In this document: in pieces, positions 17,114 through 25,097 of the stretch
Position numbering within the stretch: position 1 is the first letter of the stretch
How the letters are laid out: every line of letters begins with the position of its first letter
NCBI RefSeq assembly: GCF_900091315.1
Contig: NZ_FLSP01000006.1
Span: forward strand, 91,893-155,892
DNA: 64,000 nt
Direction: 5' to 3'
Source of the DNA: Streptomyces sp. DI166
GTDB taxonomy: Bacteria > Actinomycetota > Actinomycetes > Streptomycetales > Streptomycetaceae
Position numbers and translations under genes: made by a program
The notes under the pieces: model-generated
What the model was told of the DNA's origin: nothing
Seen by the model: only the letters and a program-made list of their open reading frames with translations
Database searches by the model: none

Positions 17114-17174
17114 AGCCAGCGCACCAGCCGAAACCGAGTCGGCAGTGGTGGCCCGGGGTACTGGCCGATGCGGC

Positions 17175-18131
17175 TCAGGCACCGTCCCGCGGAGCCAGCA
17201 CCAACCGGCCGCGTATCCCGCCCGCAGCAAGGCGATCGTGCGCCTCGGCGGCACGCTCCAGCGGCAGCACGTCGGCCACCCGCAAGGTCAGATCCATGGC
17301 GGCGAGTTCGGCAAGCGCGGCCCCGTCGGCGCTGATCCACTGCTGGTGGACGCGGATACCGCGCAACGGCAGCGGCGCGGAACCGCCGACCACGGTGACG
17401 TACGCGCCCCTCGTGCGGACAGCGGCCAGCGCCCGTACTCCGAGCCCTGCCGTGTCCAACGCGCCACTGACGCCGCCCGGCACCAGGCGGCGGACATCGC
17501 CCGCCAGATCGGAAGTGTCCCGGCCGACGACCCACTCGGCGCCGAGGCCTCGAACGTAGTCCTCATCGGCAGCCCCGGCCTGGGCGATGACGCGCAGGCC
17601 GCGCCGTACCGCCAGTTCGACGGCGAAGCCGCCCACGGCTCCGGCGGCCCCCGTGACCAGCAGGGTATCGCCGGCGACGAGGTCGAGCAGATCAAGGGAC
17701 TGGAGGGCGGTAAGACCGTTCAAGGGCAGCGTCGCGGCGGCCGCGGCACTGACACCGGGTGGCGCGGGAGCGACGGCCGTGGCGTCCAGGACCAGGTACT
17801 CGGCGTACGCGCCCACGGAGACATCGAGCAGATCGCGCATGCCGACCACCCGCTGACCCGGTACGAACTCACCAGCCCCCACACCGACTTGGTCGACGAT
17901 GCCCGCGACATCCCATCCAATGCCCGTGCACTCGCGGGCCGTCATCAACCCGGCTTCAACGAGCGCGCCGGAACGGGTGACCAGGTCGACCGGATTGACG
18001 GTCGCGGCCTCGACACGAACGCGCACCTGCCCCGGACCGGGCTCGGGCAGCGGAACAGTCACCAGCTCCAGCACTTCGACGCCGCCATAACCACGGGCGA
18101 CCACAGCCCGCATGTGTTCATCAATGCCCAT
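17175..18131 (-). CDS. NADP-dependent quinone-oxidoreductase-like protein (MDR family)
   Basis: A 318-residue zinc-independent medium-chain dehydrogenase/reductase. Residues 8-130 form the GroES-like domain (A-T-V-N-P-V-D near 47). The Rossmann fold follows, with V-T-G-A-A-G-A-V-G-G near 160 in place of the classic A-x-x-G-x-x-G, and an ending L-P-L-E-R-A-A-E-A-H-D-R-L typical of quinone reductases. It reduces quinones or other electrophiles with NADPH. The start at 18131 sits 42 bp from an inverted repeat that looks like an HxlR-type operator, consistent with induction by reactive quinone or aldehyde stress. Confidence 0.88.
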   Translation of the reverse strand: MGIDEHMRAVVARGYGGVEVLELVTVPLPEPGPGQVRVRVEAATVNPVDLVTRSGALVEAGLMTARECTGIGWDVAGIVDQVGVGAGEFVPGQRVVGMRDLLDVSVGAYAEYLVLDATAVAPAPPGVSAAAAATLPLNGLTALQSLDLLDLVAGDTLLVTGAAGAVGGFAVELAVRRGLRVIAQAGAADEDYVRGLGAEWVVGRDTSDLAGDVRRLVPGGVSGALDTAGLGVRALAAVRTRGAYVTVVGGSAPLPLRGIRVHQQWISADGAALAELAAMDLTLRVADVLPLERAAEAHDRLAAGGIRGRLVLAPRDGA

Positions 18132-18173
18132 GCTGGACGACGATAGGCACGCTGCTCTCCCACAGAAAGTAGT

Positions 18174-18194
18174 TACCTACGGGTGCGTAAGGTA
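18174..18194. promoter_or_regulatory. Probable HxlR-type operator
   Basis: TACCTACG and CGTAAGGTA form an imperfect inverted repeat around a short GGTG centre, lying between the oxidoreductase start and the regulator stump at 18209. Operators of this shape are common between HxlR-family genes and divergent oxidoreductases. Confidence 0.5.
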
Positions 18195-18208
18195 CGGAAG
18201 GGGGAGTC

Positions 18209-18313
18209 ATGCCCGACCGGACTGTCACAGGTCCCGACGCATGCAGACCCGAGGCCAGCGGTCCAGGCCGTGTGCTGCTTCGTTCTCGCGGATCTTCCGC
18301 AGCCCAGGCGTGA
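18209..18313 (+). pseudogene. Stump of an HxlR-type regulator (first codons only)
   Basis: ATG 18209 is preceded by GGAAGGGGGA and begins M-P-D-R-T-V-T-G-P-D-A-C-R-P. An N-terminal Cys at this distance is typical of redox-sensing HxlR/HypR proteins. After about 14 codons the frame runs antisense through the end of the acetyltransferase gene and stops at 18311, giving only 34 residues with no DNA-binding domain. The upstream operator and the oxidoreductase promoter remain. I read this as a regulator gene cut off by a deletion or insertion that brought in the acetyltransferase. The identity is inferred from context and a short N-terminus. Confidence 0.35.
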
Positions 18314-18731
18314 GCGTGGCGTCGTCCATGGGGTGAAAACCGCAGCGTGCGTAGTAGGGGGCGTTCCAGGGGACCTCGGTGAACGTGGTGAGGGTCAGGG
18401 CGGGTGACCCTTCGCTCCTGGCGTGGGCCGCCAGATGCTCAAGGAGCATGTGGCCGAGTCGGCGTCGCGCGACGTCCGGGTGTACCGACACTTGCTCGAC
18501 GTGGAAGTTGCCGTCGACTGGATCGGCGATCAGATAGGCGACCGGGGTGTCGGCGTCGTCGGCAACGACCCAGGCCAGCTCTGCGTGGCAGTAGCGGGCG
18601 AGTTCATCGACCGGGAGTGGTTCGTCCTCGGCGATCTCCGGCATGCCGACATCCCGGAAACACCGCCCGGCGGCCCTCTCGATGTCCTGGAGGATGGGCA
18701 GTTCAGTCAGGCGGACGACTCGGATGCGCAT
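18225..18731 (-). CDS. GNAT-family N-acetyltransferase
   Basis: A 168-residue enzyme beginning M-R-I-R-V-V-R-L-T-E-L at ATG 18731. Strand 4 is H-V-E-Q-V-S-V-H-P, the acetyl-CoA loop is A-R-R-R-L-G-H-M-L-L near residue 95, and the late helix reads N-A-P-Y-Y-A-R-C-G-F. Length and motif order are complete. The substrate is unknown. Its 3' end overlaps the truncated regulator stump on the other strand, so its arrival or a local deletion probably created that junction. Confidence 0.83.
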   Translation of the reverse strand: MRIRVVRLTELPILQDIERAAGRCFRDVGMPEIAEDEPLPVDELARYCHAELAWVVADDADTPVAYLIADPVDGNFHVEQVSVHPDVARRRLGHMLLEHLAAHARSEGSPALTLTTFTEVPWNAPYYARCGFHPMDDATLTPGLRKIRENEAAHGLDRWPRVCMRRDL

Positions 18732-18809
18732 GAGTGCATTCTCCGCCGCATGCCGATCGGCGCCACTGCATTAGGTGTCCCGCCTGGCCTGTCCAGCAGT
18801 CGTGCCGCG

Positions 18810-19268
18810 TCAGCTCTCGGACTTGATGACTTCCATGGTGAGGTGCGAGATCACTCGGCTGACGCCGGGGATGGTGACGAGCTTGGTCATCTGGAAGACC
18901 GCGTAGGCGTCCGCGTCGGCCACGGCGACCCGCAGGAAGTAGTCGGGTACGCCGAAGACCCGGCGGACTTCGATGACCTCGTCGAGCGCGGAAACGGTCG
19001 TCTCGAAGCGCCGGAGGCTGTCGACGTCGGTGACGGAGACCTCGACGGAGACGATCACCTCCACACCCCGTCCCATGGCTGCCGGATTGACGACGGCCCG
19101 GTAACCGGTGATCACCCCGCGTTCTTCCAGCCGCTTGAGTCGGCGCAGGCACGGCGGGGGTGTCAGCCCGACCCGAGCAGCGAGTTCAACGTTCGACATC
19201 CGCCCGTCCTGACGGAGGTGAAACAAAATGTCGCGATCAATGGAGTCAAGGGATTTATCATTGCTCAC
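18810..19268 (-). CDS. Lrp/AsnC-family transcriptional regulator
   Basis: A 152-residue regulator. GTG 19268 gives the normal family N-terminus, with S-L-D-S-I-D-R-D-I-L-F-H-L beginning about ten residues in. The HTH spans residues 10-60 (M-S-N-V-E-L-A-A-R-V-G-L-T and R-R-L-K-R-L-E-E-R-G-V-I-T-G-Y), and the RAM ligand domain fills 65-140. No clear binding site precedes the GTG, so a leaderless or weakly initiated transcript is possible. It diverges from an M20 peptidase gene, its likely target. Confidence 0.88.
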   Translation of the reverse strand: MSNDKSLDSIDRDILFHLRQDGRMSNVELAARVGLTPPPCLRRLKRLEERGVITGYRAVVNPAAMGRGVEVIVSVEVSVTDVDSLRRFETTVSALDEVIEVRRVFGVPDYFLRVAVADADAYAVFQMTKLVTIPGVSRVISHLTMEVIKSES

Positions 19269-19390
19269 AGGGGTGATTCTAGCGTGCAATTCGCAATCGT
19301 ATGAGGCTTGATGTTTATTAAAATTGCCCACGTCAGTCAGAGAGTTCGGCTTGTTGTGTTTTGCAGGCCGATGTCGACGTGGAGACACCG
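19269..19390. promoter_or_regulatory. AT-rich divergent promoter region between Lrp and M20 genes
   Basis: This 122-bp stretch is unusually AT-rich for the window, with GCAATTCGCAAT at 19287-19298 and a run of A/T near 19310-19325. Repeated GCAAT elements and bendable DNA suit Lrp binding. The exact start sites cannot be assigned by eye. Confidence 0.4.
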
Positions 19391-20602
19391 ATGAGTACTC
19401 GTTCCGACCTGGTCGCCTCATGGCTCGATTTGCGTGCCGAGGAGATGGTCGATTTCCTGGCTCGCCTGGTGGCCGAACCCACCGAGAACCCGCCCGGGAG
19501 AGGCCTGGGCAGGTGCGCACAGCTTCTGCAAGAGGAGATGCGCCGCCTCGGCCTGGAGCCGGAGCTGATCGAGATCCCCGCTCCGCACACCCTGGAGGAC
19601 CCCTTCATCGTGCGCGGCAGCGCCGGGCAAGGCGGGAAGCTGCTGTACTTCCACGGCCACTACGACGTGGTACCGGCGCAATATCAGGGGCAGTTCGCCC
19701 TGCGGCGCGAAAACGGCAAGCTGTACGGGAGAGGGACCGCCGACATGAAGGGCGGCATCGTCAGCATGGTCTACGGGGCGGCGGCGGCCAAGGAACTCGG
19801 GCTGATCAGGGACGGGCGGATCGTCATCCACCTTGTCCCCGACGAGGAGACCGGCAGCGTCGTCGGAGCGGGCCACCTGCGTGAACACAACCTGATCGAC
19901 CCGTCCGCCGTGGCGATGGTGACGGCCGAGCCCAGCGGCACCGGCATCTGGAACGCCGCCCGCGGCGCCATCAGCCTGACGATCTCCTTCGAAGGCCGCG
20001 AAGCGCACGTCGGACAGGCCGCGTTCGGCATCAACACCTTCGCGCACATGGTTCATGTGGGCCGCCCGCTCCTGGCCTACGCCGAGGAGATGGCCGCCCG
20101 GCACACCGGCTACCCCATGGCCCCCGACGATCCGACCGGTTCGATGGTCGTCGTCGGCGGCCTCAGCGGTGGCGGGTCGAATTTCAACGTCGTTCCCGCG
20201 GACGCCTGGTTCACCGTCGACAGCCGCTTCAACCCCGAAGAGGACCTCTCCGCCGAACTGGAGCGCATGCAGACCCTCATTCGCGACGCGGCAGCCGAGG
20301 TCGATGCGAAGGTCAACGTCGAGGTCATCCAGTTCCAGCCGGCCGCCGGCACCCCGGTCGAGCATCCGGCCGGAGCCGCACTGGCGCGCTGCGTGGAGGA
20401 GGTCCGCGGCGAGCCGGCCAAGCTCGAAATGTGCGGCGGAATCCTGGAGAACCGCTGGTACGGCCAACTCGCCATCCCCGCCTTCGGCTACGGCGCCGGT
20501 CGCCTGGATGTCTCCCACGGTCCCCACGAGCACGTCGACGAGGAGGAACTGTTCCGCACCGCCGCCGTTTACGCGCTTTACGCAGCCGACGCCCTCGCAT
20601 GA
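19391..20602 (+). CDS. M20-family metallopeptidase (ArgE/DapE-like)
   Basis: A 403-residue zinc peptidase or deacylase. ATG 19391 follows GGAGA. Metal-binding motifs are intact: H-G-H-Y-D-V-V-P near residue 95, G-R-G-T-A-D-M-K-G-G near 118, and the general base in P-D-E-E-T-G-S near 153. A small dimerisation domain (about 190-305, with G-R-E-A-H-V-G-Q) is inserted, and G-P-H-E-H-V-D near 380 supplies the last ligand. ArgE/DapE enzymes cleave N-acyl amino acids. The divergent Lrp regulator suggests control by an amino acid or peptide substrate. Confidence 0.9.
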   Translation: MSTRSDLVASWLDLRAEEMVDFLARLVAEPTENPPGRGLGRCAQLLQEEMRRLGLEPELIEIPAPHTLEDPFIVRGSAGQGGKLLYFHGHYDVVPAQYQGQFALRRENGKLYGRGTADMKGGIVSMVYGAAAAKELGLIRDGRIVIHLVPDEETGSVVGAGHLREHNLIDPSAVAMVTAEPSGTGIWNAARGAISLTISFEGREAHVGQAAFGINTFAHMVHVGRPLLAYAEEMAARHTGYPMAPDDPTGSMVVVGGLSGGGSNFNVVPADAWFTVDSRFNPEEDLSAELERMQTLIRDAAAEVDAKVNVEVIQFQPAAGTPVEHPAGAALARCVEEVRGEPAKLEMCGGILENRWYGQLAIPAFGYGAGRLDVSHGPHEHVDEEELFRTAAVYALYAADALA

Positions 20603-20604
20603 GG

Positions 20605-20618
20605 GCCCCTTCGGGGGC
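20605..20618. terminator. Short GC hairpin after the M20 gene
   Basis: GCCCC-TTCG-GGGGC forms a five-bp stem with a stable UUCG tetraloop three bases past the stop codon. No U-tract follows. A weak terminator or a 3' end stabiliser is likely. Confidence 0.4.
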
Positions 20619-21024
20619 GGAAAGTATCGAAGAACGTCACCGTAAGCAGCGACCTAAACAAATAGCTGAGCTGTCCTTCGAGCTCCGTTAATGAGGAGTC
20701 GTACAACAACCCGTATTCTGCGATCAGTTCAGCGGTCAGTCAGGTAGCCGAAAGGTGCGCGGCACGGTGGCCGGCCAGCGGGATGTCCTGCTTGGCGAAT
20801 GCGGCCACGGCTCGCTCGAAGTCTTCCCGCTCCTCATCGACAGGCATGGCCGTGGGCGGGTGATTCTGTAGGAGTGGTGCGCGACCTCGACGCTGTCCGA
20901 TGCCAAGGCGCACACATTGAACGTCAGGGCGCAGACCGCGCCCGCATCACCACGCCAGTTGTCACCGGGAATTACTCGTGCGCTGTGACCACCTGTTGGT
21001 CGCTGAAGGTTCGTCCCTGCCAAC
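20619..21024. other. Gene-poor gap with a degraded remnant
   Basis: This 406-bp stretch between the M20 gene and the deaminase gene has mixed composition and no intact gene. Its only coding-like content is the short minus-strand remnant at 20740-20847. Confidence 0.5.
20740..20847 (-). pseudogene. 35-residue C-terminal remnant, family unknown
   Basis: The minus-strand frame starting at ATG 20847 reads M-P-V-D-E-E-R-E-D-F-E-R-A-V-A-A-F and then A-K-Q-D-I-P-L-A-G-H, ending at a TGA. Its composition and third-position GC look coding, and it resembles the last helix or two of a protein. No start with a binding site precedes it. I regard it as a leftover of a lost gene, but a genuine small protein cannot be excluded. 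Confidence 0.35.
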
Positions 21025-21576
21025 TCACTGCTCCTGCCCGCTCTGGAAGCTTGATCTGCGGATGCGGTGATGCAGCTCGCGCATGGGCTCCTCAAGCTCC
21101 GGAACCGGACCGGCCACGATGACGCCGGGCGCGATCGCGGTGATCGGCAGAGGCTTCACAGGCGAGGGGGCGATCCCCATGCCTGCCCGCCAACTCGCCA
21201 ACTGCTCCGAGGAGGCGGCGTAGACGATGCGGCCCAGACCGACCCAGGCATGGGCGGCTGCGCACATGGGGCAGTGCTCGCCGGAGGTGTAGACAGTTGC
21301 GTCCCTCCGCTCCTGCGCCGTCAGGTGCGCGGCGGCCCAGCGAGCGAGTTCGAACTCCGGGTGGCGTGTCTCGTCCGCTGTGGTGACCTCCCGGTTGCGC
21401 TCTTCGGCCAGCACGGTGCCGTCCGAGGCCACCAGCACAGAACCAAAGGGGAAGTCACCGGCGTGCCACGCCTCCTGAGCCAGCTCTACACACCGCCGTA
21501 GGTGTGTCATGTCGGCTGCCGAGATCTCCTCGTTCTGAGGATCGGGGCGGTTTCGACCGGACTCGCTGATCGTCAT
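21025..21576 (-). CDS. Nucleoside/guanine deaminase-like (CDA fold)
   Basis: A 183-residue zinc deaminase of the cytidine/tRNA-adenosine deaminase superfamily, starting at ATG 21576 with AAAGG upstream. The zinc motifs are H-P-E-F-E-L (usually H-A-E; here Pro) near residue 72 and H-C-P-M-C near 102, with the catalytic Glu following H-P. G-D-F-P-F-G-S-V-L-V is the conserved early strand. Guanine deaminases and related enzymes have this size. Free base or nucleoside is the probable substrate. It lies 90 bp downstream of the TetR gene on the same strand. Confidence 0.85.
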   Translation of the reverse strand: MTISESGRNRPDPQNEEISAADMTHLRRCVELAQEAWHAGDFPFGSVLVASDGTVLAEERNREVTTADETRHPEFELARWAAAHLTAQERRDATVYTSGEHCPMCAAAHAWVGLGRIVYAASSEQLASWRAGMGIAPSPVKPLPITAIAPGVIVAGPVPELEEPMRELHHRIRRSSFQSGQEQ

Positions 21577-21666
21577 TTCGTCGTGCCTTTCTTGTGTCGT
21601 TGCTGGTAGCGGCCGCAGCCACCAGGCCAGGCGGCGCCTGCCGCCGGATCGTGTGTCAGCCGCTGG

Positions 21667-22257
21667 TCAGGTATCGGAGCGGTGGACGACAGAGAAGAGG
21701 AGTTTCGCCACGGACCTGGCGCTGCCCTGCAAGTCCTGGCCGATTTGTTCGGGCAGAGCCCCGGCGAGCCACAACGTGGCGAATCCGTGCACGAGCGACC
21801 AGGCGGCCACCGAGGCCAGCTCCGTCTGCTGGCCCGGCGGGGTATCGGTGGCGGCGACGACCGCGTTCGTGAGGAGGTCCCCGGCGCGGTCTCGTGCCAC
21901 CGCGAGGGCCGGTTCGTCCGGGTGGTGCAGGTCGGGGCGGAACATCACCTCGAAGTGGGCGCGGTGGTCGACGGCGAACTGCACGTAGATGACTCCGGCG
22001 TCGACCAGATCGATCGTCTCGCCGTCACCGGGGTCCAGGGCTTGGGCCAGCAGATCGAAGCCCTCGGTGGCGAGCGCCGTGAGCATGCCGGCCTTGTCCC
22101 CGAAGTGATGGACCGGCGCCGTGTGCGACACTCCTGCCCGCCGTGCCACATCGCGAAGGCTGAGCAGGCCGAGCCCACGCTCCTCAATGGCCTCGACTGC
22201 GGCGGCGAGGACCGCTCGACGCAGGTCTCCGTGGTGGTAGCGGCCCTCTGGTGCCAT
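21667..22257 (-). CDS. TetR-family transcriptional regulator
   Basis: A 196-residue repressor. ATG 22257 has a GGGGG site; an ATG 30 bases upstream has none. The N-terminal helix-turn-helix spans residues 8-55 (Y-H-H-G-D-L-R-R-A-V near the start and S-L-R-D-V-A-R-R-A-G-V-S-H-T-A-P-V-H-H-F). The C-terminal ligand domain resembles the TetR_C_33 type. It diverges from a DoxX-like gene, and the operator at 22304-22328 lies between them. Confidence 0.9.
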   Translation of the reverse strand: MAPEGRYHHGDLRRAVLAAAVEAIEERGLGLLSLRDVARRAGVSHTAPVHHFGDKAGMLTALATEGFDLLAQALDPGDGETIDLVDAGVIYVQFAVDHRAHFEVMFRPDLHHPDEPALAVARDRAGDLLTNAVVAATDTPPGQQTELASVAAWSLVHGFATLWLAGALPEQIGQDLQGSARSVAKLLFSVVHRSDT

Positions 22258-22303
22258 GCTGCGCCCCCATCCATCTTTCCATTGCATAGATCTTGCGACG
22301 GCG

Positions 22304-22328
22304 CTAATCTTACCATCGTTAAGATCAG
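22304..22328. promoter_or_regulatory. TetR operator between the regulator and DoxX genes
   Basis: CTAATCTTA and TAAGATCAG form a near-perfect inverted repeat around CCATCGT, in AT-rich sequence midway between the divergent starts. Its place and symmetry suit autoregulation and control of the DoxX-like gene. Confidence 0.6.
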
Positions 22329-22349
22329 ATCTCGTAGGAGGGAATCGAC

Positions 22350-22808
22350 ATGGCTCCTCTCGTCATCCTGGTCGCCGTCACACTCGCCCTGCTCACAGCC
22401 GGTGCGCTGGGCGTACAGCGCCTGCGGCCGTGGCCCGTTGCCGTGCGCGGCGGCCTCGCCGCGATGTTCACGGCCACGGGGATCTCCCACTTCGTCGGCA
22501 TGCGCGACGTGTTGATCTCGATGGTCCCGCCGGAAGTGCCGGCACCCGGCTTCTGGGTCACGGCCACGGGGGTGCTGGAGCTGGCCGGCGCCGCGGGTCT
22601 GCTCTGGAATCGCACCGCCGTGTGGGCCGCGGGTTGCTTGAGCGCGCTGCTCGTGGCGCTCTTTCCCGCCAATGTCTATGCCGCCCGCAACCACGTCCTG
22701 ACGGCCTGGGACGATCAGCTCTGGCCGCGGACCGTGATGCAGATCCTCTTCCTCGCCGCCACGCTCGGCGTCGTTGTGCACCACCTGAAGCATCGGGCCA
22801 GGGTGTGA
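22350..22808 (+). CDS. DoxX-family membrane protein
   Basis: A 152-residue integral membrane protein with about four helices (residues 3-22, 33-55, 70-95 and 125-145). ATG 22350 has AGGAGGG eight bases upstream. G-I-S-H-F-V-G-M and P-A-N-V-Y-A-A-R-N-H are conserved in the DoxX-like group. DoxX relatives take part in redox homeostasis at the membrane or act as quinol-oxidase-associated subunits. The divergent TetR regulator very likely represses it. Confidence 0.85.
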   Translation: MAPLVILVAVTLALLTAGALGVQRLRPWPVAVRGGLAAMFTATGISHFVGMRDVLISMVPPEVPAPGFWVTATGVLELAGAAGLLWNRTAVWAAGCLSALLVALFPANVYAARNHVLTAWDDQLWPRTVMQILFLAATLGVVVHHLKHRARV

Positions 22809-22846
22809 AGCCGAGGCGCGGGAGAGCGAAGCCGTTCGAGTCCCGC

Positions 22847-23752
22847 CTAGACCGGCAGGCGAAGTTGACCGGTGGCTGCGAGGGCAGCTCCACCACTGAC
22901 CGAGGGAGCGTCGTCAGCGGTGCGGATGCTGACACGGATCTGAGAAGGCCGTTGCAGCTTGTGTCCCTGGACGATGGTGATGTGTTCGCCCACGTAGCCG
23001 TGGCGGCTGAGCAGACTGGCCAGTGGCCCTGCGGCGCTGCCCGTCGCGGGATCCTCCGTAATGCCGGCGACCGGATTCACGAATCGGGCATGGGCGTGTG
23101 CGCCGGGTTCCGCTGGGTCCAGAGCGTACAGATACACCCCTTGACCACCGACGTCCGGCAACAGGGCGCGCAGTTGGCCGGCGTCCGGCGAGGCGAGGTT
23201 CACCGTTCGGCGGTCGCGGAGACCGACCAGCAGGTGTGCCGCTCCAGTGGACACAACCTGCGCCACCGGCAGCCTCTCGGCGGCGCCCAAGCCGTCCACC
23301 TCCACGCCGAGTGCCGTGGCGAGGGCGTGATGGTCGGTCAGTTCCTGTCCGAACTGGGGGCGGTGCTGCCGCATCGAGACGACGATCCGACCGTTGCCGC
23401 CACGGGAAACGGTGACCGGCAGAGCCGTGGAGCCGAGTTGCTGCCGCCACTGGCCTGCGGCGCGGTCCTCCAGTCGGCCTGAATCCGCCAGCCACCACCA
23501 TGCCCCCAAGGCGTTGTGGCCGGCGCCGTACACCTCCACGCCTCCCGCGGTGAACGACCGCAGGCGCCAGTCGGCGTCGTCAACAGTGGGCCGCAGCAGA
23601 AAGGTCGTCTCCGCCTGGTTGAACTCGCGGGCGATGCGCGGCAGAAGGGGCTCGGGCAGGCCGTCGGCATCAGGAACGATGGCCAGCGGATTTCCTTCCA
23701 GGGGTCGGTCGGTGAACACATCCACCAAGACGAACGGGATGTCGGACGGCAT
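22847..23752 (-). CDS. PhzF-family isomerase/epimerase-like protein
   Basis: A 301-residue protein with the duplicated hotdog-like PhzF fold. ATG 23752 has GGAG six bases upstream. Family marks are V-D-V-F-T near residue 11, G-N-P-L-A-I-V near 20, the general base Glu in N-Q-A-E-T-T-F near 47, and a C-terminal E-D-P-A-T-G-S-A-A-G-P-L near 233. PhzF catalyses isomerisation in phenazine synthesis, but most homologues act on other small acids, and no other phenazine gene is present. It diverges from an Lrp-type regulator across a palindromic operator. Confidence 0.9.
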   Translation of the reverse strand: MPSDIPFVLVDVFTDRPLEGNPLAIVPDADGLPEPLLPRIAREFNQAETTFLLRPTVDDADWRLRSFTAGGVEVYGAGHNALGAWWWLADSGRLEDRAAGQWRQQLGSTALPVTVSRGGNGRIVVSMRQHRPQFGQELTDHHALATALGVEVDGLGAAERLPVAQVVSTGAAHLLVGLRDRRTVNLASPDAGQLRALLPDVGGQGVYLYALDPAEPGAHAHARFVNPVAGITEDPATGSAAGPLASLLSRHGYVGEHITIVQGHKLQRPSQIRVSIRTADDAPSVSGGAALAATGQLRLPV

Positions 23753-23829
23753 TCTGTCTCCATCGGAATTGGGTTTGGACGCAGATGAGAGTACGGTCCG
23801 TGAAGCCGCCAACCCCAGCGCTATCAGTG

Positions 23830-23849
23830 CTGATCAGGGCCGTGATCAG
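23830..23849. promoter_or_regulatory. Lrp-type operator between PhzF and Lrp genes
   Basis: CTGATCA at 23830-23836 and TGATCAG at 23843-23849 form a perfect inverted repeat with a six-base spacer, 24 bases before the Lrp start. Autoregulation plus control of the PhzF gene is the simple reading. Confidence 0.6.
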
Positions 23850-23873
23850 TCGATTCCACGGTAGATTTCCTAT

Positions 23874-24347
23874 ATGAACGACGAATCCACGGCAGCCCTG
23901 GACAGCATGGACTGGGCCATCTTGGTGGAGCTGCAGAACGACGCCCGTCTGTCGTACGCCGAGCTCTCCCGTCGCGTGGCGCTGAGCCCCTCAGCGGTGA
24001 TCGAGCGCGTACGGCGGCTGGAGGCGCTGGGCGTGATCACGGGGTACCACGCGGTGGTGAACCCGGCACGGGTCGGGCTGGGCATCCAGGCCATCGTGCG
24101 CCTGAAGTACCCGGGCACGGCCCATCAGCCGCTGCACCGGCTCATCGCCGACCGCCCCGAAATCCTGCGGTGCCACCGGGTGACCGGAGACGAGTGCTAC
24201 GTCATCCATGTCGTGACCAAAGATGTGGCCCGGCTGGAACAAGTCGTGGACGACCTCGCGCGCTTGGGCTCGCTCACCACCCACATCGTCTATTCGACAC
24301 TGCTGCCCCGCAGGACACTCACCGCGCCGTCCGCGGCCGACGAGTGA
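23874..24347 (+). CDS. Lrp/AsnC-family transcriptional regulator
   Basis: A 157-residue regulator with the standard layout: D-S-M-D-W-A-I-L-V-E-L near the start, helix-turn-helix through S-Y-A-E-L-S-R-R-V-A-L-S and R-V-R-R-L-E-A-L-G-V-I-T-G-Y-H, then the RAM domain (G-L-G-I-Q-A-I-V-R-L onward). It is the third Lrp paralogue here and is paired with the PhzF gene. A TAGATT element 12 bases before the ATG may be its -10, which would leave almost no leader for a binding site. Confidence 0.9.
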   Translation: MNDESTAALDSMDWAILVELQNDARLSYAELSRRVALSPSAVIERVRRLEALGVITGYHAVVNPARVGLGIQAIVRLKYPGTAHQPLHRLIADRPEILRCHRVTGDECYVIHVVTKDVARLEQVVDDLARLGSLTTHIVYSTLLPRRTLTAPSAADE

Positions 24348-24357
24348 AGCTCCAGAA

Positions 24358-24573
24358 CTACAGGACGCGGAAGGTCCGGTAGGCAATGCCGCCTTCGATC
24401 AGGTACCCCGATCCGACGCAGACGGTGTGGTGGAGCCAGGCACAGGACTCGGCCCCGGTCTCGAAGAGCGGGTTGGTGCGGAAGTAGTAGTCGGCTGGGT
24501 CGATCCGGTGCCGCTCGTCGGGATCGGCCAGGGCTTCACGCATGCCGGGCGGCGTGACCCAGTGGATCCGTTG
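24358..24573 (-). pseudogene. DUF3237-family C-terminal remnant
   Basis: The last 60 or so residues match the end of DUF3237 proteins: R-I-D-P-A-D-Y-Y-F-R-T-N-P-L-F-E-T, then W-L-H-H-T-V-C-V-G-S-G and a terminal A-Y-R-T-F-R-V-L. Full proteins are about 150 residues. Upstream the frame meets a TGA at 24574-24576, which is also the stop of the SnoaL-like gene in the same frame. An ATG at 24543 exists but has no good binding site and would give a partial domain. The 5' two thirds appear deleted. Confidence 0.65.
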
Positions 24574-24942
24574 TCACGGTGCACCGCCTCCTGCGGCTGA
24601 GGGGAACAGTTTCTGGCGAACCGCATCCGTCGAGACGCCGGACTGGGCACACAGGGTCGCCAGATCGAAGAAAAAGCGCTCGCCGGCGATCAGATCGTCC
24701 TGGAAGCCGAACTGGATGAACACCGGTATCTCGGCACGCTTGCCGTTGGGAACGACGCCGAACCGGTTGCCTGTCATGGTCAGCCTCGCCGTGCCCCAGC
24801 ACACGAGCGTCTCGCCGTTGCTCGCGTGCCCGTCCAGGGTGACGTCGTAGTCGGGGAACGAGGCGAAGAATCGCCTCAGCGCTGTCTCGTTCTCGGCCAG
24901 CCCCCGAGCCGTCGTACCGAAGGCCGGAGTCTCCAGCACCAT
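24574..24942 (-). CDS. SnoaL-like (NTF2-fold) protein, probably 5'-truncated
   Basis: The visible 122 residues from ATG 24942 cover strands two to six of the SnoaL/ester-cyclase fold, with F-F-A-S-F-P-D-Y-D-V-T near 30 and G-R/K-R-A-E-I-P-V-F near 72. Homologues begin 25-30 residues earlier with a helix and a D-x-x-A-A-L-x-L-L-H segment. The reading upstream of the ATG contains a matching A-A-L-R-L-L-H-R-G, but there the DNA becomes AT-rich and offers no start codon. The gene therefore seems to have lost its beginning. Such proteins act as small-molecule isomerases or cyclases. Confidence 0.55.
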   Translation of the reverse strand: MVLETPAFGTTARGLAENETALRRFFASFPDYDVTLDGHASNGETLVCWGTARLTMTGNRFGVVPNGKRAEIPVFIQFGFQDDLIAGERFFFDLATLCAQSGVSTDAVRQKLFPSAAGGGAP

Positions 24943-25097
24943 CCCGCGGTGGAGGAGCCGCAGAGCGGCGGAAATGTCCTGGTATTGGATTTGATCCAGT
25001 TTTCGAACAGTAACTACGCTTCCGTTCGCATGTGACGGCTGTGGCCGGAAGGGCCGCAGACGGTGCGGGGTGGTGGCATGGATAGTTCGGGGCGTGG
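24943..25097. promoter_or_regulatory. AT-rich divergent region before the AAA regulator
   Basis: A 155-bp segment, lower in GC than its surroundings, with a small inverted repeat TGGAT-TTG-ATCCA at 24986-24998. It probably carries the promoter of the AAA/TPR regulator at 25098. Its 5' part overlaps the missing beginning of the SnoaL gene, marking a likely recombination junction. Confidence 0.35.

Noticed and set aside
22847..23752. Phenazine biosynthesis locus
   Set aside because: Only a PhzF-like gene is present, without phzA-G neighbours; most PhzF homologues have other roles.
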